Positions 44,275-55,102 of a stretch of DNA of 64,000 bases are shown one piece after another. The notes beneath the pieces are model-generated. The model was not told the DNA's origin, did not search any database, and saw nothing but the letters and a program-made list of their open reading frames with translations. Source of the stretch: Boswellia sacra (lineage: Eukaryota > Streptophyta > Magnoliopsida > Sapindales > Burseraceae); NCBI GenBank assembly GCA_013180625.2, contig SNVD02009113.1, forward strand, positions 298,920 through 362,919, in the 5' to 3' direction. Both the position numbers and the translations under genes were made by a program. Position 1 is the first letter of the stretch. The number at the start of each line of letters is the position of its first letter.

Positions 44275-45874
44275 TGGATGCTCAAGGTATATGGCCGGAG
44301 ATGCCTCAAAGTTCTCAAGATTAATCATGAAGAAAGGAGGATATGTGGCCTTCGGTGATAATGTCAAAGGAAGGGTAATTGGACATGGTGATATTGGTAA
44401 TCCTTCTTCACCTATTATTGAAAATGTTTTACTTGTTAATGGTTTAAAACATGATTTGATTAGCATTAGTCAATTATGTGATAAGGGATATTTTGTTACT
44501 TTTGAGCCTAATAGATGTGTGATTAAGGATGTTAGTAACAATAAGACATTATTTGTTGGTAATAGATGTGGTAATATTTATACAATTGATATTGATGTTA
44601 ATGATCATGTAGAAAATTGTTTCATTGTTAATCATGATGCTTGGTTATGGCATAGAAGGTTAGGTCATGCTAGCATGGACACAATTTCAAAAATTTTTAA
44701 AAATGATTTAGTTGATGGTCTTCCAAAAATAAAATTTAGAAAGGATAAGATTTGTGATGCTTGTCAATTTGGAAAACAATTGAGAACTTCTTTTAAACAA
44801 AAGAAATTTATTTCAACAAATAAACCTCTACAATTACTTCATGTGGATTTATTTAGACCATCAAGAACTTAAAGCCTTGGTGGAAAGTATTATGTTTATG
44901 TTATTGTAGATGATTATTCAAGATTTAATTGGGTGTTATTCTTGAAAACTAAAAATGAGGTTACACAAGTTTTTTTAAAATTTGTAAAAAGAGTCCAAAA
45001 TCAAAAAGGGTATTCTATTGTGTCCATTAGGAGTGATCATGGTGGTGAAGTAGACAATGTTGCATTTGAAAATCTTTATGATGAAAATAGTTTTGAACAT
45101 AATTTTTTTGCACCTAGAACTCCACAACAAAATGGTATTGTTAAGAGAAAAAATAAGACTATCCAAGAAATGGCTAATACCATGTTACTTGGAAATAATT
45201 TGCCAAAATATTTTTGGGTCGAAGCCGTTAATACCGCATATTTTATAATCAATAGAGTTCATATTAGAACTTTAATAAAGAAAACTCCTTATGAACTTTG
45301 GAAAGGAAGAAAACCCAACATTGGATTTTTTAAAGGTTTTGGATGTAAATGTTTTATTTTAAACACCAAGGATAACCTTGAAAAATTTGATGCAAAAGCC
45401 GATGTTGGAATTTTTGTTGGCTACTCCAACTATAGTAAAGCATATAGAGTTTTTAATAAAAAGACTCTTGCTATTGAAGATTCTATGCATGTTGAATTTG
45501 ATAAAACTAATGTGATTTCTTCAAAGAATTTAGATGATGATATTATTGAGGTAGAAAAGCAAATCAAGGAATCAAGGCTTGATGAAAAGAGCCAAGATAA
45601 ATTACAACTTCAACAAGAAAAGCTTGAGGAAGTAATTGATTATTCCCAAGATTATCAAAGGAATGAAGGTATGCAAAAGCTCACCCTAAAAGATCTCATT
45701 ATTGGTGAACCATCACAAGGTATGATAACTAGATCTTCTTTTAGAAACTTTTGTAATCATTTTGTATTTGTCTCTCAATTTGAACCAAAATCTTTTAAAG
45801 AAGCCAAAAATGAGAAAAGTTGGATTTTGGCTATGCAAGAAGAATTAAACCAATTTGAGAGAAATCAAGTTTGA
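44228..45874 (+). pseudogene. Sirevirus-1 protease and integrase, RT lost
   Basis: The protease box WYLDSGCSRYMAGD is near the start. The pre-integrase zinc region reads WLWHRRLGHASMDTISKIF and ICDACQFGKQ. The integrase core has LHVDLF, a stop near 44872, VDDYSRFNWVLFL, SIRSDHGGEVDN and FFAPRTPQQNGIVKRKNKT. It then has the copia GKGY-like region (YFWVEAVNTAYFIINRV, FKGFGCKCFILN, VGIFVGYSNYSKAYRVFNKK). Only the start of the reverse transcriptase (FKEAKNEKSWILAMQEELNQ) remains, then a stop. The rest of RT and all RNase H are deleted, so the element is non-autonomous. Confidence 0.9.
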
Positions 45875-46186
45875 GAATTAGTCCCTAGACCCAAATATAA
45901 CTAAACCCCTTAGTCAATATAGATTTTGCATAATTAGAAGAGAAGTAGTTATGTTGGATATGTCTTATTTTTACTTTAATATGATAATCTTTGAATGGTA
46001 GCATATGTTAAGGGGGAGTAGTTAATTTGATTACATCTTTTTGATGATAACAAAAGGAGGAGAAATGGATGGTTTGGATGGTTTGTTTATATTCATAACA
46101 ATTGCTCTCTTTTTGCTTATTGTTGATTTTATTTTTATTGTTGATTTTAGATATTATTTTAAAGCAATCAATGGTTTGTCATCATC

Positions 46187-46200
46187 AAAAAGGGAGAGAT
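46187..46200 (+). promoter_or_regulatory. Sirevirus-1 polypurine tract
   Basis: AAAAAGGGAGAGAT lies directly before the 3' LTR start at 46201 and would prime plus-strand DNA synthesis. Two further purine-rich tracts upstream (about 46010 and 46050) repeat the pattern. Confidence 0.8.
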
Positions 46201-47935
46201 TGTTAGCCCTAAGGCTACCTGATAATTTTGATGATAACAATACACATTGATTCATTGAGATTTACTAACACGTTTATTTATGTGCAAGAGTAATATCATT
46301 GAAATAATTGTAAAATAAAGAAAAGGCTTATTAAAATGAAGTGTTGAAGCTAAGAAGAGGACTACATGTTAAAGGCACCAAAGTTTAAGAACAAGAAATT
46401 CAAGTTTCAAGTGTAAGGTCGTTCAAATCATCATGCAAGTCGAAAGACAAATAGAAGCAGCTAACATGAGCACTGAATACTCTTTTAGACATATCTTGAG
46501 CTACAAATATCAAAATCACTTTATTCTTGTGGCATTGGAAAGAGGACTTAACGAAGAAAATTTCATATGTTTTGAAGAAATTCGGTGGACTGACACAGAA
46601 AAGAAAAATCAACTCATTTGAGCACCGAATGATATTTTATCCATATCTTTAGTTAGAGATATCAAAATGACTTGATTCTTATGGCATTGGAAAGATGATT
46701 CAATGGATCAGATTTCATATTATTTGAAGAAATTCAAATTTCAAACAGAAGGATGGCATAATACACATGCAAGTTGGTGGATTGACACATGGAAGAAAAA
46801 TCAAGTCACATGAGCACTGAATGGTGTTTTGGCCATATCTTGAGCTAAAGATATCTAAATGACTTGGTTCTTGATGCGTTGGAAAGCTTATTCAATTTTT
46901 TAGATTTTTATGTTTTGCAGATTTTCAAATTTCAAACAGAACATTGACAAAAATGGCAGAAAATATTACGATTTTTATGGTGGGCAGAAAATTTGGAGTT
47001 GGTGTCTTCACTTGATTAAGTTCTTCTCATTTGCCTATAAAAGGAGCCCTTCTCCCATGCATTCAACAAGACAAAGAGAAAAGAAGAGAAGTATCTATCA
47101 AGCAAAAAGAAAGAGAAATATCAAGTCTAGAGAGCTTTTATATTCTTTATCTACTCTTTGAAGAGAGTTGTACTTTTGTTGTAAAAATTTGCTTTGTTCT
47201 TGTATTGTGGTGAGAGTGAGATCTTCTTGTAAAGGATAAAAGTTATCCTTGAGAGAACTCTTTCCTTGGTAGAGTTTGTTCATCAAGAAGAACTCTTGGT
47301 GTGGTGTTATCAAGAGTTGAAGGAATTGCCTTGGTGAGGTTGTTCATCAAGAAGAACTCTTGGTGTGGTGTTATCAAGGGTTGAAGGAAGTTGCCTTGGT
47401 GAGGTTGTTCATCAAGAAGAACTCTTGGTGTGGTGTTATCAAGGGTTGAAGAAAGTTGCCTTGGTGAGGTTGTTCATCAAGAAGAACTCTTGGTGTGGTG
47501 TTATCAAGAGTTGAAGAAAGTTGCCTTGGTGAGGTTGTTCATCAAGAAGAACTCTTGGTGTGGTGTTATCAAGAGTTGAAGAAAAAGTCTTGGTGAGGTT
47601 GTTCATCAAGCAAGTTGTAAAGATTTCTACAACTTAGTGGAAAGCTTAGCTCGTGGAGCTAGGAGCCCGTGGACGTAGGCAAGGTTTGCCGAACCACGTA
47701 AATTGAGTTTGCACTCTCTCTATCCCTATCTCTTTATATTTACTTGCACTTGTGATTGTTCATTATTGTATTCTCTTGATTGCATCTTTAATAACTTCTA
47801 ATTTTATCTTCTTCACCTTTATTCTCAAAGAAAGAGTGAACTAATTTTGATCTTTCAAGAAAAGTTTTATAAATCCATTTTGATAAATAAAAACCCAATT
47901 CACCCCCCCCTTGGGTTGCTATACTTGGGTCAACA
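46201..47935 (+). mobile_element. Sirevirus-1 3' LTR
   Basis: 1735 bp. It has the same architecture as the 5' LTR with two copy-specific differences. About 50 bp is missing near 46575 relative to the 5' LTR. The 65 bp array (about 47275-47600) has five units against four. The rest differs by scattered substitutions, so the element is not brand-new. Confidence 0.9.
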
Positions 47936-49970
47936 ATAGAAGATGTGTTAGTTCAAATTGATAAATTCATTTATCCAGTGGATTTTATTATCTTGGACAC
48001 ACAACCAGTGAAAGGATGTAATTCAATTCCTGTCATTTTAGGGTGTCTATTTCTAGCTACCTCTAATGCTTTGATTAATTGCAGGAATGGAATCATGAAG
48101 TTATCATTTGGGGATATGACATTGGAACTTAATGTTTTTAATATGTGCAAACAACCACATGAAGAAGAAGATGAAATTGAGGAAGCCAATATGATTGAAA
48201 CTCTTGTGGAAGATCACATCCAAAAAGGGAGTTCTTCTGACCATTTGGAAACTTGTTTAGTAAATTCATTAGAATCAAGTATGGAACTGGAGTATGATCT
48301 TTCTAATATATGTTCTTTATTGGATTGTGCACAGGTGATGGAAAAAGGCTCAAAACCAAAATTCGAAGAATTGGGGCAAATGAATGAAAGCAAGGAAGAG
48401 GAAGCTCCCAAGTTAGAACTAAAGCCCTTACTTGAAGGACTGAAATATGCATATCTTGGGGAGAATGATACATATCCAGTAATAATTTCTTCATCCCTTA
48501 CAAGCAAGCAACAAGATAAGTTGATACACGTACTTAACAGGCATAAAAATACAATCGGATGGACTTTAAAGGACACAAAAGGCATTAACCCTTTAATTTG
48601 CACACATAGAATACATTTAGAGGAAAATGCCAAAACATCCCAACAACCTCAAAGAAGATTAAATCCCCACATGAAAAAGGTGATTAGGGCTGAAGTTCTC
48701 AAACTACTTGATGTGGGAATTATTTACCCTATTTCTGATAGTAAGTGGGCAAGCCCCACACAAGTAGTACCTAAGAAATCTGGCATTACAGTAGTCAAAA
48801 ATGAAAAGGGTGAATTATTGCCAACTCGAGTCTCATCTAGTGGGAGGATGTGCGTTGATTATAGAAAATTAAATGCTGTCACTAGAAAAGACCATTTTCC
48901 CTTACCATTCCTTGACCAAATTCTAGAAAGAGTAGCAGGGCACCCCTACTACTGCTTTCTTGATGGATACTCAGGCTATTATCAAATTCCCATTGCACTG
49001 GAAGATCAAGAAAAAACCACATTCACGTGCCCCTTTGGCACTTTTGCATTTAAGAGAATGCCTTTTGGACTTTGTAATGCCCCAACCATTTTTTAAAGAT
49101 GCATGTTAAGCATTTTCAGTGACATAGTTGAGCATTGTTTAGAAGTTTTCATGGATGATTTAACAGTCTTTGGAAACTCTTTTGATAATTGTCTTGAAAA
49201 TTTAGAAAAAGTCTTAAAAAGGTGTGTAGAAAAAGGTCTTATTTTGAATTGAGAAAAATATCATTATATGATCACTTCGGGAATTGTCTTAGGTCATGTG
49301 GTGTCTTCTAAAGGAATTAAAGTGGACAAAGCAAAAGTGGAATTAATTTCCCATTTGCCTCCACCAAAAACAGTTAAAGAAGTCCGTTCATTCTTAGGGC
49401 ATGCTGGATTTTATAGAAGGTTTATAAGAAATTTCAGTGCTATATCTAAACCTCTTTGTAACATCTTAATAAAAGACACTTCTTTTGAATGGACTCAAGA
49501 ATGTCAAAATGCCTTTGATAAGTTAATTAAACTTTTAACAACTGCTACAATTATGCAATCTTCTGATTGGTCCTTGCCTTTTGAATTGATGTGTGATGCA
49601 AGTGACTATGCCGTCGGTGCTGTCTTAGGACAAAGAAAAGAAGGTAAGCCTTATGTGATATACTATGCAAGTAGGACTTTAAATGATGCACAAATGAATT
49701 ATACAACAACTGAAAAAGAGCTACTTGCAGTAGTATTTGCACTGGACAAATTTTGATCTTATTTAATTGATTCTCCCACGATTGTTTACACTGACCATGC
49801 AGTTGTAAAATATTTAATGTCTAAACAGGATGCAAAACCTAGATTGATACGATGGATCCTATTGCTCCAAGAATTCAATACCACAATAAAGGATAAGAAA
49901 GGAGTCGAAAATGTCGTTGCAGATCATCTTTCAAGATTAACGACAGAGATATTAATTGAAACTTCACCTA
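47936..49970 (+). pseudogene. Athila-1 protease end, reverse transcriptase and RNase H
   Basis: It resumes EDVLVQIDKFIYPVDFIILD. The reverse transcriptase includes WASPTQVVPKKSGITVV, RMCVDYRKLNAVTRKDHFPL, YCFLDGYSGYYQIPIALEDQ, TFAFKRMPFGLCNAPTIF, a stop, and VFMDDLTVFGNSFDNCLENL with catalytic DD present. Connection and RNase H follow: HLPPPKTVKEVRSFLGHAGF, YRRFIRNFSAISKPL, ELMCDASDYAVGAVLGQRKE, a stop, VYTDHAVVKYLM and VVADHLSRL. Ty3/gypsy order and motifs are clear. At least three stops (about 49096, 49251 and 49756) show it is dead. Confidence 0.9.
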
Positions 49971-51280
49971 TTATCAATGATTCTTTTCCTGATGAATTTT
50001 TATTTTTTGTTGCTGCAGTACCTTGGTTTACTAATATTGTAAATTTTCTTGCAACAGGTGAAATGCCATCTCATTGGAATGCTCAAGACAGAAGGAAATT
50101 TTTGACTGAGGTGAAAAGCTTTTATTGGGATGATCCATATCTGTTCAAATATTGTCCGAACCAAATAATTAGAAGATGCATACCTGACAATGAGGTAAGT
50201 AGTGTCATTAATTTTTGTCATTCTGAAGCATGTGGAGGACATTTTTCATCTAGAAAAATAGCTGCTAAAATCTTGCAATGTGGATTTTATTGGCCCACCT
50301 TATTCAAAGATGCACATGCATTTTACAAAACGTGTGAAAATTATCAAAAATTGGGATCAATTTCAAAAAGAAACATGATGCCTTTGAATCCCATTCTTAT
50401 TGTTGAAATCTTTAACTATTGGGGTATTGATTTTATGGGACCCTTCCCACCGTCATTTGGTTTTGTGTACATCTTTATTGCAGTAGACTATGTTTCAAAA
50501 TGGGCTGAGCCAATTCCATGTCGATATAATGATCACAAAACAGTTGCCAAATTCTTGAAAGAGAATATCTTGAGTAGATTTGGAATTCCTCGGGCCATTA
50601 TTAGTGATGGGGGTACACATTTTTGTAACAAACCATTTGAAATTTTAATGAAGAAATATTGAATAACCCATAAAATTTCTACACCTTATCACCCGTAAAC
50701 AAGTGGACAAGTTGAATTAGCTAATAGGGAGATAGAACAGATCTTAGAAAAAACGGTTAACCCAAATCGTAAAGATTGGTCTTTAAGACTTAATGATGCA
50801 CTTTGTGCTTACCGAACTGCTTTCAAAATATTATTGGGAATGTCTCCTTATAGATTAGTTTATGGAAAACCTTGTCACTTGCCTGTGAAAATTGAGCATA
50901 AATCTTATTGGGCCATTAAAACATTTAACACAAATTTGAATGATGCTTGCAAGCTACGTAAACTCAAACTGAGTGAACTTGAAGAAATCAGGAATAAGGC
51001 TTATGAAAATTCTAAAATCTACAAAGAAAAAATGAAGGTTTTTCATGATAAATTAATTGTTAGAAAATCTTTTAAACCTTCACAAAAAGTTCTTTTGTAT
51101 GATTCAAGATTGCACTTGTTTCCTGATAAACTTCAATCTCGTTGGACTAGGCCTTTCATTGTTAAAAATATTTTCCCTCATGGAGTAGTTGAAATTGAGA
51201 ATCCAAAAAATGGTAGTGTGTTTAAAGTTAATAGACAACGATTAAAACAATTCTTTGAAAATTTTGACCAAAATGAATAG
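49971..51280 (+). pseudogene. Athila-1 integrase
   Basis: The zinc-binding part reads FCHSEACGGHFSSRKIAAKI, GFYWPTLFKDAHAFYKTCEN and YQKLG. The second zinc cysteine of CxxC is a tyrosine here. The core reads YWGIDFMGPFPP, IAVDYVSKWAEPIPCR and FGIPRAIISDGGTHFCN. A stop near 50662 and another in PYHP at about 50697 follow. The C-terminal part reads [56 protein letters not shown] and [11 protein letters not shown]. The same C-terminus is at 61882-62046 in Athila-2. Confidence 0.88.
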
Positions 51281-51434
51281 TCTATTGCTCTGATAGATCT
51301 TTTTTAAGGATTGATTTTTCCCGATCAAGTGGTAGATACGGTACTCCGTGGCTTTTAAAGTCGGTTTTTTAGTTCCCTAAAAACTGTTGCTTGCCTTACA
51401 TTCATTTTCTTTTCTTCTCTCTCATTTTCTTCAC

Positions 51435-51983
51435 ATGGATACCATTCTTTCAAAATTGCACAAACATTTTCCCTCTCTTCCTCAAAATGATTTGCTTAAA
51501 ATTTACAAAGCTTGCGCAGAAAGACTAAGGATGTTGATACACAAGGGTATTCCTGCTGATTTAAGATGGTTAATTGAAGCCAAGGTTCGATTTTCTTATA
51601 AATTTTTAGATAATCTTGTTTCTCACATGCCAGGTATGGGAAAAAGCTCTTACGTCAAAAAGCAAAGAGCGAAAAGGTTACAAGTTTGTCCCAAATGTGC
51701 AAGATGGACTTGTAACCAGCGTTGCTGCTCCTTGGGATATTTGTCTAATAATCGAGAAGATAAACTACAGTTCATCAAGAATGTGCTGAGTAGGGAGTCT
51801 TTGGATGATATTCGAGTGACTCTCGAGACGCATTCTTATGGACTTGTGCAGCGTGAAATTTTTAAATTGTGGACACAATTTCGAGATGAGTTGAAAAGAT
51901 ATAGTCTTGGGAATCTGACTCAAAATGACCCTGTTTGCCAGTTTATAAGAAAACTGGATAGGAAGCATATCCCTAACTCATAG
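51435..51983 (+). CDS. Unknown 182-residue ORF downstream of Athila-1 pol
   Basis: An open frame starts MDTILSKLHKHFPSLPQNDL. I chose this start rather than an in-frame ATG 48 bases upstream because the Athila-2 copy starts at the equivalent ATG (61766). It is a basic, mostly helical-looking protein with LKIYKACAERLRML, IPADLRWLIEAKVRF and a central cysteine cluster, VCPKCARWTCNQRCC, that could bind zinc. Residues NLTQNDPVCQFIRKLD lie near the end. It occupies the place where Athila elements normally have their env-like ORF, but no signal peptide or clear membrane segment is seen. A CT-rich leader precedes it. By eye about 85% of residues match the Athila-2 copy, and neither copy has a stop although pol is full of them. 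Function unknown. Confidence 0.75.
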   Translation: MDTILSKLHKHFPSLPQNDLLKIYKACAERLRMLIHKGIPADLRWLIEAKVRFSYKFLDNLVSHMPGMGKSSYVKKQRAKRLQVCPKCARWTCNQRCCSLGYLSNNREDKLQFIKNVLSRESLDDIRVTLETHSYGLVQREIFKLWTQFRDELKRYSLGNLTQNDPVCQFIRKLDRKHIPNS

Positions 51984-52299
51984 AAGGTGTTTAAGCCGTT
52001 TCTAGACGTAAAACCAGAGGAAGATGTGAGCCACAGTTACAACTACATGTACATATGCATGCGTGCCGTCATTTTTGAACTTTAATGCCTATTAGTTGTC
52101 ATTTTTGAATTTGTATCTTTTGTTTGACTTATAGTGTCTTATTTCATCATCTTTTTGAATTTTTATGCATTCTTGTCAAATTCTTTAACAAGCAACCGAG
52201 CTACCTATTTAGATGTCATCATTAGCATACCTTTTTGCACTCCATAAATACCAAATCACTTGTTCTCTTCTTCACATATAGTTAGAGAGTTGCATAGAC

Positions 52300-52410
52300 A
52301 TGGATGGAACTTAACTTAATTTTTGCATTCCTGACCCAGCCATAACTCAAATTAATTGGTCAGAAGGGCAAAGCAAAAAGTGCAAATCGGATTTGAATCT
52401 CCGTTTGTAA
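52300..52410 (+). pseudogene. LOG: LOG remnant in Athila-1 (ends only)
   Basis: It starts ATGGATGGAACTT like the LOG start in Athila-2, then jumps to the last ~85 bp of that gene (CCTGACCCAGCCATAACTCA ... CTCCGTTTGTAA). About 540 bp of the middle is deleted, including all catalytic motifs. Upstream sequence (TTTTTGCACTCCATAAATAC, CACTTGTTCTCTTCTTCACA) is shared with Athila-2. This shows the ancestor of both elements already carried the LOG copy. Confidence 0.85.
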
Positions 52411-53719
52411 TTTTTCTCGTCTTTTGTTTCATTTGTAGCATTTTATTTTATGAGTCTTTCAGGTCATCTCTCTTGAATAACGGAAGCTTCAGGTAATATT
52501 TCCTATACCTTATCTCTCTACATTTAAACATTGAAGACAATGTTTCATTTGGTTTGGAGGGAGGGATAGTAGAAATAAGTGTGTCTTAAATTTTCTTTCA
52601 TGCAAAAAAAAAAAAAAGAGTGAGTAATTAGATTTAGAGTGCGGTGTAAGGAGTTCAAATCCTCTTGAGACGCATTCTAGGTCAGGAATGGTAGAGTAAA
52701 GAGGGCTAGTTTGAACTCTAGAAACCCATTCTAACCAATTTGTCATTTTGTTTTGATTTTACACTTTAGAAAACTCATATTATTTAGTCTTCATTTTTGA
52801 ATTTTATAGCAAGGAGGTCTTATTCATTTTACTTTGAATTATTCAAATTTATGAACTCTCACAATCTTATCATTTAATAAACTGTATGCTTATGTACTTG
52901 TTAAGCAAGTATTCATGAACCTTTCTTCACACACACATACCTTAATGCATGATTGTGGACAGCAAAATGAAATGTTGCAATATTTGAGTTCTTTTGTTTT
53001 GTATAGGATAAAAACTAAAGGAAGGGAAAGTTGAAAAAAAAAAAGAAGAAAGAAAAAAAAGTGAAAAAAAAGAGTAATTATGGATAAGTTTGGTCTCGTA
53101 GCCTCCTTAATTCGAGCAATTAAGCCCGAGGGGTGCCTTAACACCTAATACCCTAAGACCAACTGGTTTGGGAGCTATTGGCCCAAAGCACGCTACATGG
53201 ATTAAGGAAAAAGCTTAATGGGATTGAACATTGCACTATCTATAAGTTTCTAAGAAAAAATAAAGCATCGGTAAGCCGAGTCGTTAAGCTCGTAAGGGTG
53301 TCTTAACACCTAGTGCCTTAAGGCCAACCGGTCTGGGAGTCATTAGCCTAAGGCTCGCTACATGGGTTAAAGATGTATTCTTTCTAAAGAAAAAGAAAAA
53401 AAAGAAGAAAAAGAAAAAAAATACCTAAATAATGATGCCCCTACCTAAGGTTGTTAACCTTAACAAATATTAGAACCGATATGGCTTTTTTCTAATAAGC
53501 CCCATAGTCATGTGTCGACTGAGCACAAAAAGAATGTTTGTTGATATCTTGACTGAAGGGTACATGAGTCATTTAAAAAAAATTGGTTGAGAGTTTGTTT
53601 ATTTGGATAAAATCAAGGAGAGTGTAATAATGACCACCTTGGATGTAAAATTCCATAAATCACTTCTAAATAATAACGCTTTAATTGCTAGGGACTAGCA
53701 ATAAGCTAGTTGGGGAGTG
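52411..53719 (+). other. Athila-1 3' non-coding region
   Basis: Between the LOG remnant and the 3' LTR. It holds a poly-A run with GAGTGAGTAATTAG (52607-52630), A/G-rich blocks (53035-53075, 53390-53425), the duplicated hairpin module (separate entry), and the polypurine tract AGCTAGTTGGGGAGTG directly before 53720. The reverse complement in Athila-2 is 58923-60247. No gene is seen. Confidence 0.7.
53080..53375 (+). repeat. Duplicated hairpin-rich module in Athila-1
   Basis: Two copies of a ~110 nt block, about 185 bp apart, each contain in order a GGTGxCTTAACACC hairpin, a CCTTAAGGC or CCCTAAGACC segment, CCAACxGGTxTGGGAG, a TAGCCTAAGGCTCGCTA-type stem and CTACATGGxTTAA. The self-complementary pieces are kept although the two copies differ at many bases. 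The same pair is present in Athila-2 (59255-59520). It could be an RNA packaging or processing signal, which is inference. Confidence 0.7.
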
Positions 53720-55102
53720 TGATGAACACTTAAATATGTATGTTTTATAAGAATTTAACTCATCATATTGCACTAATAATGTCATTAAATTCCTCAACCT
53801 AGCATATTTATAGTCTTTGCATCTTTGAAATTAATTTTCTCTTAATTTTGATTTTGTTATAGGTTCGATAAAATGGGCATAACTTTCTATTTATAGATCA
53901 GAATGGTGTAAATTTTAATGTTTTGGAAAGCTAATTCAATTGTCTACAAGATTGCACTTCACAAGTATCATCAAATTCGGGCTCTTAGTAGATCAAATTT
54001 GGGCTTGAAGTGAACCCATCTATAGACTCAGCCCGGTCTGACTAGGCCTCAGTATTTGGACCATATCTCTCAAAATACGTATCCAAATTGTGCAAATCAA
54101 TATGTTCTAGAAAGATGAGAGAAATATCTATAACTTTCATGAAGACATATGATTAAAATGTTCAATATTTCAATGTAAAAATCGTGGTCAAAGTCGGTGC
54201 CTAATGATCCCAATTGTCAAAGATTTTTACAACTAATATTTGACAATTGTGCCCTTGTAATGTGACAATTTTACCCCTGAATGTATCTATAAATAGAGGT
54301 GCCTTGTGACCCATAGGGCATCTTGGTCTTGGCTAGAACATTTTGGCTTTGTCTAAGATTTTGTATTGTGTTTTGTGTGTTTATGTTATTAATAAATTTC
54401 CTTTTTCTTTCAATTTGTTTTCTTTTTCTTATAATATCTTTCTAATTTCTCTTTTGCTAAGGTGAAAGGGTGAGACCCTTGATATGAGAATAAAGATTCT
54501 TTAACCCTTGATATGTGCTTAATAATCTTAATCTTATAATGTTTATTCTATATTATTTATATTTATTTCTCTAATCAATCTTGACACCACTCGTAAAGTG
54601 GAGGTCTTGATCCATTGTAGACAATCCTTGACACATCAAATGCTTGGATCCTTTCTAGATGTCGTATGGTTTTTCTTTACCGACACAAATCTAGTTAGGA
54701 ACCTTGATTTGTTATCGACATATAGAAATTGGCACATTGGATGCTTGAACCCATTTACAAGTAGTGGTATAAATATTGGTAACGAAGCAAATATAATTCA
54801 TATAACTAGAATGGGTTGTTTATCCTTATTTGAAATATCAAGGGCGGATCCCCTAACCTTGGCTTTCATTATTATTATGTTGATTTCTCTAGTGTGATTC
54901 TCATTTATTGTTTACCAACTTGTTCTTTACTTATATTTGTTGATATTATCTTGTCATCTCTTTAAATCATCCATATCATATGAGCTTACTTATAGTTTGT
55001 AGCGCTAAAATCTCCTTCCTCGTGGATCAACCCCGGTCTAATCGGGTTTATTACTTCGACACTCCTATACTTGGGAGACAATCTTTTTTTTCGGATATAT
55101 CA
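53720..55102 (+). mobile_element. Athila-1 3' LTR
   Basis: 1383 bp, TGATGAACAC to ATATATCA, followed by the target duplication CATCA and then the second half of the copia-A gag zinc knuckle. It is in inverted orientation to the Athila-2 LTR at 57532-58922. Confidence 0.93.

Larger units (their letters stand above)
41419..47935 (+). mobile_element. Sirevirus-1 (Ty1/copia), RT-deleted, nested in Athila-1
   Basis: LTRs are 41419-43132 and 46201-47935 (TGTTAGCCCTAAGG...TTGGGTCAACA). The target duplication is GTAGA/ATAGA with one later change, and removing one copy restores the Athila protease frame exactly. It has a methionine-tRNA primer site, Sirevirus-type gag with UBN2 capsid and zinc knuckle, protease and integrase. 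The reverse transcriptase and RNase H are missing and only 3.1 kb lies between the LTRs. Repeated purine tracts before the 3' LTR (AAGGGGGAG at about 46010, AAAAGGAGGAG at 46050, AAAAAGGGAGAGA at 46187) are a Sirevirus trait. Confidence 0.92.
37897..55102 (+). mobile_element. Athila-1, a Ty3/gypsy LTR retrotransposon with captured sequence
   Basis: LTRs are 37897-39274 and 53720-55102 (TGATGAACAC...ATCA). The target duplication CATCA flanks it (37892-37896 and 55103-55107). The primer-binding site is of the Athila Asp-tRNA type and a purine-rich tract lies before the 3' LTR. Order: gag, protease, reverse transcriptase, RNase H, integrase, a 182-residue ORF, a LOG remnant and a long non-coding region. 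A Sirevirus (41419-47935) sits in the protease gene. Without it the element is about 10.7 kb. Gag and pol contain many stops, so it is inactive. Confidence 0.93.

Noticed and set aside
51387..51434. Upstream in-frame ATG as the start of the 182-residue ORF
   Set aside because: The extension is hydrophobic and CT-rich-leader encoded, and is not matched in Athila-2, which starts at the equivalent of 51435. It could mimic a signal peptide but is better read as leader.
51435..51983. Interpretation of the 182-residue ORF as the classical Athila env-like gene
   Set aside because: The position fits, but there is no signal peptide, no clear membrane segment and the length is far below usual env-like proteins. 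Left as unknown.
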